In this document: positions 24,030 through 32,407 of the stretch, piece by piece
Layout: every line of letters starts with the position of its first letter
How positions within the stretch are numbered: the first letter of the stretch is position 1
Assembly (NCBI RefSeq): GCF_009760405.1
Contig: NZ_WRPP01000003.1
Coordinates: 868,001 to 932,000 of the forward strand
Length of the DNA: 64,000 nucleotides
Direction of reading: 5' to 3'
DNA from: Nocardia terrae
Lineage (GTDB): Bacteria; Actinomycetota; Actinomycetes; Mycobacteriales; Mycobacteriaceae
Position numbers and translations under genes: made by a program
Notes under the pieces: generated by a model
What the model saw: the letters and a program-made list of their open reading frames with translations, nothing else
What the model was told of the DNA's origin: nothing
Database searches by the model: none

Positions 24030-25061
24030 ATGACCGCGAATCCCGCGCAGGCAACCGACACCGGGGTCACCACCCCCAAGCCCGGCTGCGCCCTCACCGG
24101 AGCCCGCCCCCGCACCCCGTCGGGCCGCTCGTCCTGCGCGGACACTCCGCGCACGGCGACCGGTTCGGTCGATACCGCAGACGTGAACACCGAGGCGCCA
24201 CAGCCGGATACGGTGCGGCGCGCCGGACCGCCAGCGGTGCGACTATCGGGGGCACGACTCTCGTTCGGGGAGCGGACCCTCTGGCAGGGACTGGATCTCG
24301 AGGTCGCGGCTGGGGAATTCATCGCGGTGCTGGGGCCCAACGGCTCAGGGAAGACCTCGATGCTGCGGATGCTGCTCGGGCAGGTCGCGTTGAGCGCCGG
24401 GACCGCCGAGGTCGCGGGAGTTCCTGCGCGGCTGGGGAATCCGGCGATCGGATACGTGCCACAGCAGAAGACCATCGAGGGCGGGGCGCAGTTGCGCGGC
24501 GTCGATCTGGTGGGACTCGGCGTCGACGGGCACCGATGGGGACTCGGGTTCCGGGGACGCAAGGAACGCAAACGGAAAGTCGCGGAGGCCATTTCGGCCG
24601 TCGGGGCCGAGAAGTTCGCGTACGCGCCGCTGGACGCGCTCTCGGGCGGCGAACAGCAGCGGCTGCGGGTGGCGCAGGCGCTGGCGGGCGATCCCCGGGT
24701 GCTGCTGTGCGATGAGCCGCTGCTCTCGCTGGACTTGGCGAATCAGCGGCTGGTGTCGGAGCTCATCGATCGGCGGCGGCGCACCCACGACACCGCGGTG
24801 CTGTTCGTGACGCACGAGATCAATCCCATTCTGCCGCTGGTGGATCGGGTGCTGTACCTGGTGGACGGGCAGTTCCGGATCGGCACGCCGGACGAGGTGA
24901 TGACCTCCGAGACGCTGTCCGAGCTGTACGGCACCGAGGTGGACGTGCTGCGCGTGCGCGGCCGCCTGGTCGTGGTCGGCACCGGCGACGCCATGGACGC
25001 GCTCGGCGAATCCGGCGCGGCGCACTGCCACGGCGAGAACGCGAAAGAGGTGCGGGCGTAA
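24030..25061 (+). CDS. Metal ABC transporter ATP-binding protein (ZnuC-like) with disordered N-terminal extension
   Basis: The 343-residue protein has a standard ABC ATPase from about residue 66: Walker A GPNGSGKT, Q-loop YVPQQKT, signature LSGGEQQRLRVAQAL, Walker B VLLCDEPLLSLD and H-loop FVTHEIN. The first 65 residues are Ala/Thr/Pro/Arg-rich and unlike other family members. ATG 24030 is kept because GGGAG lies 7 nt upstream. GTG 24183 would remove most of the extension but has no ribosome site. The tail HCHGEN could bind metal. It overlaps the permease start by one base. Confidence 0.87.
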   Translation: MTANPAQATDTGVTTPKPGCALTGARPRTPSGRSSCADTPRTATGSVDTADVNTEAPQPDTVRRAGPPAVRLSGARLSFGERTLWQGLDLEVAAGEFIAVLGPNGSGKTSMLRMLLGQVALSAGTAEVAGVPARLGNPAIGYVPQQKTIEGGAQLRGVDLVGLGVDGHRWGLGFRGRKERKRKVAEAISAVGAEKFAYAPLDALSGGEQQRLRVAQALAGDPRVLLCDEPLLSLDLANQRLVSELIDRRRRTHDTAVLFVTHEINPILPLVDRVLYLVDGQFRIGTPDEVMTSETLSELYGTEVDVLRVRGRLVVVGTGDAMDALGESGAAHCHGENAKEVRA

Positions 25062-25936
25062 TGGAAAAGCTGTCCAAGCTCTTCTCACAGATGTTCGACG
25101 TCTCCACCACCGCGCATCTGCTCTCCTACGACTTCGTGCAGCAGGCGGTCATCGCCGCCGCGCTGCTGGGCCTGCTGGCCGGGGCCATCGGGCCGCTCAT
25201 CATCAGCCGCCAGATGTCCTTCGCCGTGCACGGCACCAGTGAGCTCTCGCTGACCGGCGCGGCCGCCGCGCTGCTGGCCGGTATCGGCGTCGGCACCGGC
25301 GCGATCATCGGCTCGGTGGTGGCGGCGGTCCTGTTCGGCGTCCTGGGTTCCCGTGCCCGCGAACGCGATTCGGTCATCGCCGTGGTGCTCTCGTTCGGCC
25401 TCGGCCTGTCGGTGCTGTTCCTGTGGCTCGGCCCCGAACGCGCGGGCTCCAAGTTCTCGCTGCTCACCGGCCAGGTGGTGAGCGTCGGCAATACCGGCCT
25501 GGGCCTGCTGGCCACCTGCACCGCGGCCGTGCTCGTGGTGCTGGCCGCGGTCTACCGCCCGCTGCTGTTCGCCAGCTCCGACCCGGAAGTGGCGGTGGCG
25601 CGCGGGGTCCCGGTGCGGGCGCTGTCCATCGTGTTCGCGGTGCTGCTGGGCGTGACCGCCGCCTTCGGCGTGCAGATCGTCGGCGCGCTGCTGGTGCTGT
25701 CGCTGCTCATCACCCCGGCCGCAGCGGCCGCACAGCTCACCGCCAGCCCCGCCCGGGTCGCGGTGCTGTCCATCGTGTTCGCCGAGATCGCGGCCGTCGG
25801 CGGCATTCTGCTCTCGCTGGCCCCGGGCGTGCCGATCTCGACCTTCGTCACCACGATCTCGTTCACGATCTACCTGATCTGCCGCATCGTGGGTTCCCGC
25901 ACCCGCAATCGCCGAAGGATCCTCGTCGCCGCCTGA
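25061..25936 (+). CDS. Metal ABC transporter permease (ZnuB/ABC-3 family)
   Basis: The 291-residue integral membrane protein has about eight or nine helices and the ABC-3 family landmarks: GPLIISRQMSFAVHGTSE early, the loop SDPEVAVARGVPV before LLGVTAAFGVQIVGALLVLSLLITPAAAA. It forms the channel for zinc or manganese with the preceding ATPase and lipoprotein. Its ATG overlaps the ATPase stop (TAATG), so expression is coupled. Two hairpins follow. Confidence 0.9.
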   Translation: MEKLSKLFSQMFDVSTTAHLLSYDFVQQAVIAAALLGLLAGAIGPLIISRQMSFAVHGTSELSLTGAAAALLAGIGVGTGAIIGSVVAAVLFGVLGSRARERDSVIAVVLSFGLGLSVLFLWLGPERAGSKFSLLTGQVVSVGNTGLGLLATCTAAVLVVLAAVYRPLLFASSDPEVAVARGVPVRALSIVFAVLLGVTAAFGVQIVGALLVLSLLITPAAAAAQLTASPARVAVLSIVFAEIAAVGGILLSLAPGVPISTFVTTISFTIYLICRIVGSRTRNRRRILVAA

Positions 25937-25975
25937 GTTTCGGGCATCAACCGCGAAACCCTTTGGCGCTTCTGC

Positions 25976-26006
25976 GCGATCTACCGCATGAGGGGCGGTA
26001 GATCGC
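25976..26006 (+). terminator. Hairpin terminator of the metal ABC operon
   Basis: GCGATCTACCGC (25976-25987) and GCGGTAGATCGC (25995-26006) form a perfect 12-bp stem with a 7-nt loop, 39 bp after the permease stop. Confidence 0.75.
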
Positions 26007-26013
26007 CCCCGCG

Positions 26014-26058
26014 CGCCCCTCCCGGACAAAGCCACAACCCCTCGGCCCGGGAGGGGCG
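26014..26058 (-). terminator. Hairpin terminator after mutY
   Basis: CGCCCCTCCCGG (26014-26025) pairs with CCGGGAGGGGCG (26047-26058). It lies 8 bp beyond the mutY stop on the reverse strand and is separate from the hairpin serving the ABC operon. Confidence 0.65.
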
Positions 26059-26066
26059 TTCGCGGG

Positions 26067-26948
26067 CTAGCCGGCCTCGCCGGCCAGCGCGAACAATCCG
26101 TCGGAGGTCTGCTCGATGAGACCGTCGACCAGCAGCGAATCCAGGGCGCGGTCACGCTGACCCGGATCCCGGGTCCAGGCCAGGTCCAGGCGAACCCGCT
26201 CCACCGGACCCGAGGCGCCGCGCAGCACATCGAGCAGGCGTCCACGCGCCTGCCGGTCGGTGCCTTCGTACTTCTGCACCCGCCGCACCACGTCGGAGGC
26301 CGGACGGCCCGCGGAAATCCACGCGCATCGGGGAAGCGGGCAGCGCTCGCAATCCGGAGTGCGCGCGGTACAGATCAGCGCGCCCAACTCCATCAGCGCG
26401 GCCGACATGACGGCGGCCCGCTCGACATTCGCGGGCAACAGCGCCTCGGTCTCGGCGAGATCGCGAGCAGCCGGACTGCCCGCGTCGGCCCGGCCGTGCA
26501 CCGCCCGCGCCACCACCCGCCGAACGTTGGTGTCCACCACCGGAACCCGCTGCCCATAGGCGAAGCACGCCACCGCACGCGCGGTGTACGCCCCGATGCC
26601 GGGCAGGCTCAGCAGCACCTCCACATCGGTCGGCACCTCGTCACCGTGCTGCTCGGCCAGCACCCGGGCGCACTCGTGCAGCCGCAGCGCGCGGCGCGGA
26701 TAACCGAGCTTGCCCCACGCCCGCAGCACCTCACCCTGCGCTTCGGCGGCCATGGCCGAGGGCACCGGCCACCGGGCCACCCACTCCCGCCAGATGGGCT
26801 CCACCCGCACCACCGGGGTCTGCTGCAGCATGATCTCGCTCATGAGAATCTGCCACGCGGTGACGCCGGGCCGCCGCCACGGCAGATCCCGGGCGGTCTC
26901 GCGGTACCAATCGATGAGCGCGTCCTTGTCGAACGCCGTGCCGTCCAA
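26067..26948 (-). CDS. mutY: A/G-specific adenine glycosylase MutY
   Basis: The 293-residue DNA repair enzyme removes adenine mispaired with 8-oxoguanine. It has ETARDLPWRR at the start, QQTPVVRVEP, the helix-hairpin-helix LPGIGAYTARAVACFAYG, catalytic Asp in VPVVDTNVRR, and a [4Fe-4S] site CTARTPDCERCPLPRC. The last Cys-Cys spacing is four residues rather than the usual five. The C-terminal MutT-like recognition domain of E. coli MutY is replaced by a shorter region. It diverges from canB, as in mycobacteria. Confidence 0.93.
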   Translation of the reverse strand: MDGTAFDKDALIDWYRETARDLPWRRPGVTAWQILMSEIMLQQTPVVRVEPIWREWVARWPVPSAMAAEAQGEVLRAWGKLGYPRRALRLHECARVLAEQHGDEVPTDVEVLLSLPGIGAYTARAVACFAYGQRVPVVDTNVRRVVARAVHGRADAGSPAARDLAETEALLPANVERAAVMSAALMELGALICTARTPDCERCPLPRCAWISAGRPASDVVRRVQKYEGTDRQARGRLLDVLRGASGPVERVRLDLAWTRDPGQRDRALDSLLVDGLIEQTSDGLFALAGEAG

Positions 26949-27108
26949 TCCGTTCCGCCTCCTCCCGGCCGTTCCCGATGGTATCCATAGCGCGCGTCCA
27001 CCGAATCCGGTGGCTCACCGGGCAGGCATGGACGCGTTCGGCGCGTCTTTGCCGGACCGTAACGATAACGACTCGCCGGTAACCGAGGGGCTGTGGAAAA
27101 TGGGACGC

Positions 27109-27732
27109 ATGCCGCATAACAACCCGATCAGTGCCTGGAAAGCCCTGCGTGAAGGCAACGAGCGCTTCGTCAGCGGCGCGTTGCAGCACCCTAGCCAAGG
27201 GGCCGTCGACCGGGCCAAGCTCGTCGCGGGCCAGTCCCCGGGCGCGGTGCTGTTCGGCTGCGGCGACTCCCGCGTCGCCGCCGAGATCATCTTCGACCAG
27301 GGCCTCGGCGACATGTTCGTGGTCCGCACCGCCGGCCACGTCATCGACTCCTCGGTGCTGGGTTCCATCGAATACGGCGTGCAGGTGCTGAACGTGCCGC
27401 TGATCGTGGTGCTCGGCCACGACAGCTGCGGCGCGGTCCGCGCCACCATCGACGCTCTCGACCACGGCAATGTGCCCGGCGGATTCATCCGCTCGGTGGT
27501 CGAACGCGTCACCCCCTCCATCCTCATCGGCCGCCGCGAAGGGCTCACCGAGGTCGACGAACTCGAGGCCCGCCACGTGGAGGAGACCGCGCGCCTGCTC
27601 ATGCAGCGGTCGATGATCATCTCCCAGCGCGTCGCCACCGGCGAGTGCGCCATCGCGTGTGTCACCTACAACCTCGACGACGGCGAGATCAAGCTGCACC
27701 GCGTGATCGGCAACATCGGGGAGGTCGTCTAG
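27109..27732 (+). CDS. canB: Beta-class carbonic anhydrase
   Basis: The 207-residue enzyme interconverts CO2 and bicarbonate with a zinc bound by Cys and His: GCGDSRVAAEIIFDQG (Cys, Asp-Arg dyad) and GHDSCGAVRA (His, Cys). The length and the start MPHNNPISAWKALREGNERF match mycobacterial CanB (Rv3588c, 207 residues), so I use ATG 27109 although an in-frame ATG lies three codons upstream. It diverges from mutY. A GC-rich spacer follows before the next gene. Confidence 0.94.
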   Translation: MPHNNPISAWKALREGNERFVSGALQHPSQGAVDRAKLVAGQSPGAVLFGCGDSRVAAEIIFDQGLGDMFVVRTAGHVIDSSVLGSIEYGVQVLNVPLIVVLGHDSCGAVRATIDALDHGNVPGGFIRSVVERVTPSILIGRREGLTEVDELEARHVEETARLLMQRSMIISQRVATGECAIACVTYNLDDGEIKLHRVIGNIGEVV

Positions 27733-27851
27733 CCCGGTCCGCGCGGTCCCCGCCGGGCCGCCGGAATTTACAGGCCGCGTAGGCGCTTTCAGGTCCGACA
27801 CGCCGAGACCCTGCCCGTGGTGATCCGGATGGTGCCCTTACCGTTGTCACC

Positions 27852-28517
27852 GTGCTGGAACCGAACGGACCACTGCCACCGGAAATCTACTGGCGCCGCC
27901 GCGCGGCCGCGATCGGCGCGGTGGTGCTCGCACTCGCCATCGTGATCTGGGGCGCCTTCGCGCTCCTGAAGGGCGGCGGCGATCACAAGACGGACGCCAA
28001 GGCGGCCCCCGGTTCCAGCGCCGCGTCCACCGGCAAGCCCTCGGGGAGCTCCTCGGCCGCGCCGGATTCCAGCTCCGCCAAGCCGTCCGGCGCCACCTCG
28101 AGCGGCGCCGCACCGGCCGCGCAGGGCCAGTGCCCCGACCAGTCGCTGGCCGTGAAGGTCACCGTCGGGCAGCCGACCTACAAGGTCGGCGAGCAGCCGC
28201 AGTTCGGCATCGTCATCACCAATATCTCCAGCGCCGCCTGCGAACGCGACATGGGTTCCGGGCTGCAGCTGGTCCAGGTGCAGTCCCTCGACGGCCAGCG
28301 CAAACTGTGGACCAGCACCGACTGCAACGTGGACGCCACGCCCGACACCCGCAGCCTGGCCCCCGGCCAGCAGGCCGCCTTCACGCTCACCTGGTCCGGG
28401 TCCACCTCCCAGCCCAACTGCGCGGGCGACCGGGTCCCGGTCCCGGCCGGACCGTACACCGTTGTGGCCCAGCTCGGTTCGGTGCGCAGCGCCCCGGAAC
28501 CGTTCAATATCGCCTGA
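27852..28517 (+). CDS. Membrane-anchored DUF4232-like secreted protein (Rv3587c-type)
   Basis: The 221-residue protein has a cytoplasmic stub, one membrane helix (about 18-38), a long Ser/Ala/Pro/Lys linker (about 45-90) and a beta-rich extracellular domain (about 94-220) with paired cysteines (GQCPDQSL, AACERD, TDCNVD, PNCAGD) likely forming two disulfides. The gene order canB then this gene then radA agrees with Rv3587c. Function unknown. GTG start. Its end faces radA over 49 bp holding a palindromic repeat. Confidence 0.8.
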   Translation: MLEPNGPLPPEIYWRRRAAAIGAVVLALAIVIWGAFALLKGGGDHKTDAKAAPGSSAASTGKPSGSSSAAPDSSSAKPSGATSSGAAPAAQGQCPDQSLAVKVTVGQPTYKVGEQPQFGIVITNISSAACERDMGSGLQLVQVQSLDGQRKLWTSTDCNVDATPDTRSLAPGQQAAFTLTWSGSTSQPNCAGDRVPVPAGPYTVVAQLGSVRSAPEPFNIA

Positions 28518-28526
28518 AGCCGGCGC

Positions 28527-28552
28527 GATTCGAATCGGCAGTGATTCGAATC
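28527..28552. terminator. Palindromic repeat forming a bidirectional terminator
   Basis: GATTCGAATC occurs at 28527-28536 and 28543-28552. Because the unit is itself a palindrome, the copies form a 10-bp stem with a 6-nt loop, between two convergent genes. The longer direct repeat GATTCGAATCGGCA has period 16 bp. Confidence 0.6.
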
Positions 28553-28566
28553 GGCACGGCGTCGGA

Positions 28567-29967
28567 TCAGTCGGCCATCTCGACCGGAGCCTGGGCGCCC
28601 CGGCGGCGGCGCAGACCGGTAACGGCAAGGGCCGCACGAATATCGGTCACCTCCCGCACGGTCATGCTGCGGCCCGCCCGTTCCACGCCCGGCGGCACCA
28701 GTGCCTCGGTGAAGCCGAGCCGCTCCGCCTCCGCCAGCCGGCGGGTCAGTCCGGTCACCTGCCGCACCTCCCCGGCCAGGCCGACCTCGCCCAGCACCAC
28801 CAGCCCGCTGGGCAGCGCCAGATCCTGGCTGGCGCTGGCGATGGCAAGCGCGACAGCCAGATCCGCGGCGGGCTCCGTGAGCCGCATACCGCCGACGGTG
28901 GCCGCGTAGACGTCCTGCTTGCCCACGAACACGCCGCCGCGGCTCTGCAGGACCGCCAGGACCATGGAAACGCGGTTGTAGTCCAGCCCGCTCACCGCGC
29001 GGCGTGGCGCGGGCGCCTGGGTGTCCACCGTGAGCCCCTGCACCTCGCCCAGCATGGGCCGTTTGCCGTCCATGGCGACCGTCACCGCGGTCCCGGGCAC
29101 CGAGTCGGTCCGGTGATGCAGGAACAGCCCCGAAGGGTCGTCCACGCAATGGATTCCGGCCTCCCGCATCTCGAAGCAGCCGACCTCGTCGGTGCTGCCG
29201 AAGCGGTTCTTGATGCCGCGCACCATGCGCAGCGAGGAGTGCTTGTCGCCCTCGAACTGCAGCACCACGTCCACCAGGTGCTCGAGCGTGCGCGGACCGG
29301 CCACCGCGCCGTCCTTGGTGACGTGCCCGACCAGCAGCACCGCGATCCCGCTCGCCTTGGCCAGCGAGGTCAGCGCCGCCGTCACCGACCGCACCTGGGT
29401 GACACCGCCGATCACGCCGTCCGCGTCGGCGGCCAGCATGGTCTGCACCGAGTCGACCACCAGCAGTGAGGGTTTCACCTGCTCCACGTGACCGAGAATG
29501 GTCGCCAGATCGGATTCCGCGGCCAGGTACACCTTTTCGTGCACCGCGCCGGTCCGGTCCGCCCGCAACCGCACCTGCCCGGCCGACTCCTCCGCGGTCA
29601 CGTACAACGCGATCTCGTCGCGCGCCCGCGCCCACCGGTGCGCCACCTCGAGCAGCAGCGTCGACTTCCCGACCCCCGGCTCCCCCGACAGCAGCACCAC
29701 CGACCCGGGAATGATGCCCCCGCCCAGCACCCGGTCCAGCTCGGAGACGCCCGTACCGCGCGCGTGCGTCTTGTTGGAGTCGATCGTCGAGATCGGCACC
29801 GCCGCCGTGCTCGGCAGCATCGCCCGCCGCCCCGCCGCCACCGCGGACGAGGACGCCGCCACCTCCTCGATGGTCCCCCACCCACCGCAATCCGGGCAGC
29901 GCCCAACCCATTTCGCGACCTCGTGCGTGCACTCCGCGCACCGGTACAGCGATTTCACCTTGGCCAC
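28567..29967 (-). CDS. radA: DNA repair protein RadA (Sms)
   Basis: The 466-residue protein has the zinc finger C10/C13/C24/C27 (YRCAECTHEVAKW then VGRCPDCG), a RecA-like core with Walker A GEPGVGKS, the RadA-specific KNRFGSTDE motif, and a Lon-protease-like C-terminal domain. It helps branch migration during recombination repair. GTG 29967 matches the family start (M/V-AKVKSLYRC). In mycobacteria disA follows radA. Here radA is followed only by the convergent DUF4232-like gene. Confidence 0.95.
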   Translation of the reverse strand: MAKVKSLYRCAECTHEVAKWVGRCPDCGGWGTIEEVAASSSAVAAGRRAMLPSTAAVPISTIDSNKTHARGTGVSELDRVLGGGIIPGSVVLLSGEPGVGKSTLLLEVAHRWARARDEIALYVTAEESAGQVRLRADRTGAVHEKVYLAAESDLATILGHVEQVKPSLLVVDSVQTMLAADADGVIGGVTQVRSVTAALTSLAKASGIAVLLVGHVTKDGAVAGPRTLEHLVDVVLQFEGDKHSSLRMVRGIKNRFGSTDEVGCFEMREAGIHCVDDPSGLFLHHRTDSVPGTAVTVAMDGKRPMLGEVQGLTVDTQAPAPRRAVSGLDYNRVSMVLAVLQSRGGVFVGKQDVYAATVGGMRLTEPAADLAVALAIASASQDLALPSGLVVLGEVGLAGEVRQVTGLTRRLAEAERLGFTEALVPPGVERAGRSMTVREVTDIRAALAVTGLRRRRGAQAPVEMAD

Positions 29968-30077
29968 GCGAGGCAGCCTAGCCAGGCTCTCCGACAGATC
30001 CGGGCAGCGCACGACCGGAAACGACGGCGCCCGCCCCGAATGCGGGGCGGGCGCTGCGAGTTTTCAGCGGGCGAGAC

Positions 30078-30719
30078 TCAGTGCTCGGCACCGGACTTCG
30101 CCGGCTCCTGGCGCGGGTTGTTCGGGCCGGCGTCGACCGGAACGTTGATGGCGACGGTGCCGCCGTTCTTGAAGACGAACGACAGCGGGTAGGTCAGGCC
30201 CGGGGTGATGTCCTTGGTCAGGCCGGTGACCTCGACCAGGATCGGCTTGGCGGCCGGATCCGCGGACTTGTCCGCGGCCGGCTCGCCGGTGTTCTGCTCG
30301 TGCACGGCGGCGGCCTGGGCCGCGTCCTTGGCGGTCGGCTTGTCGGCGACGACGACGGAGGACGGCTTGATCTCGACCTTGTCGGCCAGCTTGACCTGGC
30401 CCAGATCGCCGGCGCTGATGCTGACCAGCTCGTCGGTCTTGTTGTCGCTCATGTTGATCGCGCTGAAGGCCAGCACGGCCTTGCCGCCCTTGGCGTTGTT
30501 GTACTCCTCGGTCGGCGGCAGCAGGAAGCGCACGTCGCGCAGCGCGATCGAACCGGAATTGGTGCTGTTGCCGTTGACGGCGGCGACCTGGGTGGCGGTC
30601 TGCGAGACCTGACCGGCGCCGCAACCCGACAGCGCGAGCACCGCACCCGCAGCGAGCGCAGCAACTGTCACGGCACGCCGCCGCGACTTCGACGCAGTGG
30701 TGGCTTTCAGGGCAGTCAC
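30078..30719 (-). CDS. lpqE: Lipoprotein LpqE-like
   Basis: The 213-residue protein has a twin-Arg-rich N-region (SKSRRRAV), a hydrophobic stretch and lipobox LSGC, then an all-beta copper-chaperone-like (PCuAC/DUF461-like) or LpqE domain with a variable Lys/Ala/Asp insert around 125-155. GTG 30719 has GGAGG 6 nt upstream and is preferred to upstream ATGs. It diverges from carD with a 450-bp gap, as lpqE-carD does in M. tuberculosis. Function unknown. Confidence 0.82.
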   Translation of the reverse strand: MTALKATTASKSRRRAVTVAALAAGAVLALSGCGAGQVSQTATQVAAVNGNSTNSGSIALRDVRFLLPPTEEYNNAKGGKAVLAFSAINMSDNKTDELVSISAGDLGQVKLADKVEIKPSSVVVADKPTAKDAAQAAAVHEQNTGEPAADKSADPAAKPILVEVTGLTKDITPGLTYPLSFVFKNGGTVAINVPVDAGPNNPRQEPAKSGAEH

Positions 30720-31169
30720 GGGGTCCTCCATGTCGACCGGGCTAACTCCACTATGGAGAGTAGTAGTCAAAGAGAGTAATGCGTGCCTTCCCCCGCGCTA
30801 CACGCGGGCGGTGTCGCGCGCGTGGCGGGAGTTACCCGAGAGGCGATCGAGAAGCGTCGTGCGCGTGCGAGAGATGCGACACGGCGATCGAACGGGATGT
30901 GCCAGGGGGCCTGACAGAGATTCTCGGACGACTTCTCGAGAGATGCATTGCCGTTTATGTGAGGGTGTTCGGTCGCGTATGCGAACTACGCACTCGCATA
31001 TGCACGTGAACTGCCCGATGCGCTATCCCCTTATGCCACAACGGGATGCACACGATTGGCGTTCTGTCAACCCCCGCCGCCGCCTCGTTGTGGCCCTGAC
31101 CTGCGCCGTTGATCGCGCCGTTACCGAGTCGCATGTTAAACTGTGAACATCGAAAGGGGCACGGGACAC
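30720..31169. other. 450-bp lpqE-carD divergent intergenic region
   Basis: No convincing gene is seen. It holds a potential hairpin at 30975-31003 (GCGTATGCGA against TCGCATATGC, one G-T pair) and a GTG in frame with carD at 31143. It is less GC-rich than the coding regions and should contain the promoters of both genes. I could not assign them confidently; TAAACT at 31137-31142 is a weak -10 candidate. Confidence 0.4.
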
Positions 31170-31658
31170 ATGATTTTTAAGGTCGGAGACACCGTCGTTT
31201 ACCCCCACCACGGAGCGGCGCTGATCGAAGCTATCGAAACCCGCACCATCAAGGGTGTACAAAAGGAGTATCTGGTCCTGAAGGTCGCGCAAGGCGACCT
31301 GACCGTTCGGGTTCCCGCGGAGAATGCCGAGTATGTCGGCGTCCGCGATGTCGTTGGGCAGGAGGGCCTGGACAAGGTCTTCCAGGTGTTGCGGGCTCCG
31401 CACACCGAAGAGCCGACCAACTGGTCCCGCCGTTACAAGGCCAACCTCGAGAAGCTCGCCTCCGGCGATGTGAACAAGGTGGCCGAGGTCGTTCGCGACC
31501 TGTGGCGTCGTGAGCAGGATCGCGGCCTGTCCGCCGGTGAGAAGCGGATGCTGGCCAAGGCCCGCCAGATTCTCGTCGGTGAGCTCGCGCTCGCGGAAGG
31601 TACCGACGACATCAAGGCCGAGACCCTGCTCGACGAGGTTCTCGCAGCGGCCTCCTGA
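31170..31658 (+). CDS. carD: RNA polymerase-binding transcription factor CarD
   Basis: The 162-residue essential factor stabilises the open promoter complex, notably at rRNA promoters. The start MIFKVGDTVVYPHHGAALIE is the conserved RNA-polymerase-interacting Tudor-like domain, and the C-terminal helical domain has NWSRRYKANLEKLASGD and DLWRREQDRGLSAGEKRML with the promoter-fork tryptophan. ATG 31170 fits the family; the upstream GTG 31143 adds nine unlikely residues. It heads carD-ispD-ispF-cysS-rlmB. Confidence 0.96.
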   Translation: MIFKVGDTVVYPHHGAALIEAIETRTIKGVQKEYLVLKVAQGDLTVRVPAENAEYVGVRDVVGQEGLDKVFQVLRAPHTEEPTNWSRRYKANLEKLASGDVNKVAEVVRDLWRREQDRGLSAGEKRMLAKARQILVGELALAEGTDDIKAETLLDEVLAAAS

Positions 31659-31660
31659 CC

Positions 31661-32407
31661 GTGAAAACAACACCCGGCGGCGACATCCGTGTCGTCGCTC
31701 TGGTTCCTGCCGCCGGCATGGGCGTGCGTCTCGGTGAGAACAAGCCGAAGGCCTTCGTCCACGTCGGCGGCAGTCCCATGCTCACTCGCGCGGTCCGGGG
31801 TCTGATCGACTCCGGCTCGGTCGACGAAGTTGTGGTTATGGTGCCCGCCGAACTCGTCGCCGAGACCCGCGCGCTGCTGCCCGACTCCACGGTGCCCGTG
31901 CACGTGGTGCCCGGCGGGGCCGAGCGCACCGATTCGGTGCGGGCCGGACTCGCCGCGGCGCCCGACGCCACCCTCGTGCTGGTACACGACGCGGCCCGGG
32001 CCCTCACTCCCCCGGCGCTCGTCACGCGCGTGGTCGGCGAGCTGCGCGCGGGAGCGCGGGCGGTCGTGCCCGCGCTGCCGGTGACCGACACCATCAAGTC
32101 CGTCGACGCGACGGGCGCGGTGACGGGGACGCCGGATCGGTCCGGACTGCGTGCGATCCAGACTCCGCAGGGCTTCGATGCCGAACTGCTACGCGCCGCC
32201 TACGCTGTGGGTACACAGGCGACAGACGATGCGGGGTTGGTGGAAATGCTCGGCGCGACCGTTCATACGGTGCTCGGCGACGCCCTGGCCTTCAAGATCA
32301 CCACGCCGCTGGACCTGGTCCTGGCCAATACCCTGGCCGCTCATCGTGATACCGCCGACACCGCAGGTGGGCTGGACACGACACGCGAGGCGGTGATCGC
32401 CCCGTGA
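31661..32407 (+). CDS. ispD: 2-C-methyl-D-erythritol 4-phosphate cytidylyltransferase
   Basis: The 248-residue enzyme of the MEP isoprenoid pathway couples CTP to methylerythritol phosphate. Motifs are VPAAGMGVRLGENKPKAF (nucleotide loop), VVPGGAERTDSVRAGL, LVHDAARAL and IQTPQGFDAELLRAA. GTG start 2 bp after the carD stop. It overlaps ispF by 4 bp (GTGA), so carD, ispD and ispF are made as a coupled unit. Confidence 0.95.
   Translation: MKTTPGGDIRVVALVPAAGMGVRLGENKPKAFVHVGGSPMLTRAVRGLIDSGSVDEVVVMVPAELVAETRALLPDSTVPVHVVPGGAERTDSVRAGLAAAPDATLVLVHDAARALTPPALVTRVVGELRAGARAVVPALPVTDTIKSVDATGAVTGTPDRSGLRAIQTPQGFDAELLRAAYAVGTQATDDAGLVEMLGATVHTVLGDALAFKITTPLDLVLANTLAAHRDTADTAGGLDTTREAVIAP

Noticed and set aside
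26731..27801. 356-codon reverse-strand frame opposite canB
   Set aside because: canB is certain from its beta carbonic anhydrase motifs; this is its antisense.
28178..29941. 587-codon reverse-strand frame overlapping radA
   Set aside because: Second frame of the radA strand, Gly/Arg/Ala-rich with no conserved motif.
30771..31142. Search for a small RNA or riboswitch upstream of carD
   Set aside because: One hairpin is visible but no recognisable riboswitch consensus; not enough to call a gene.
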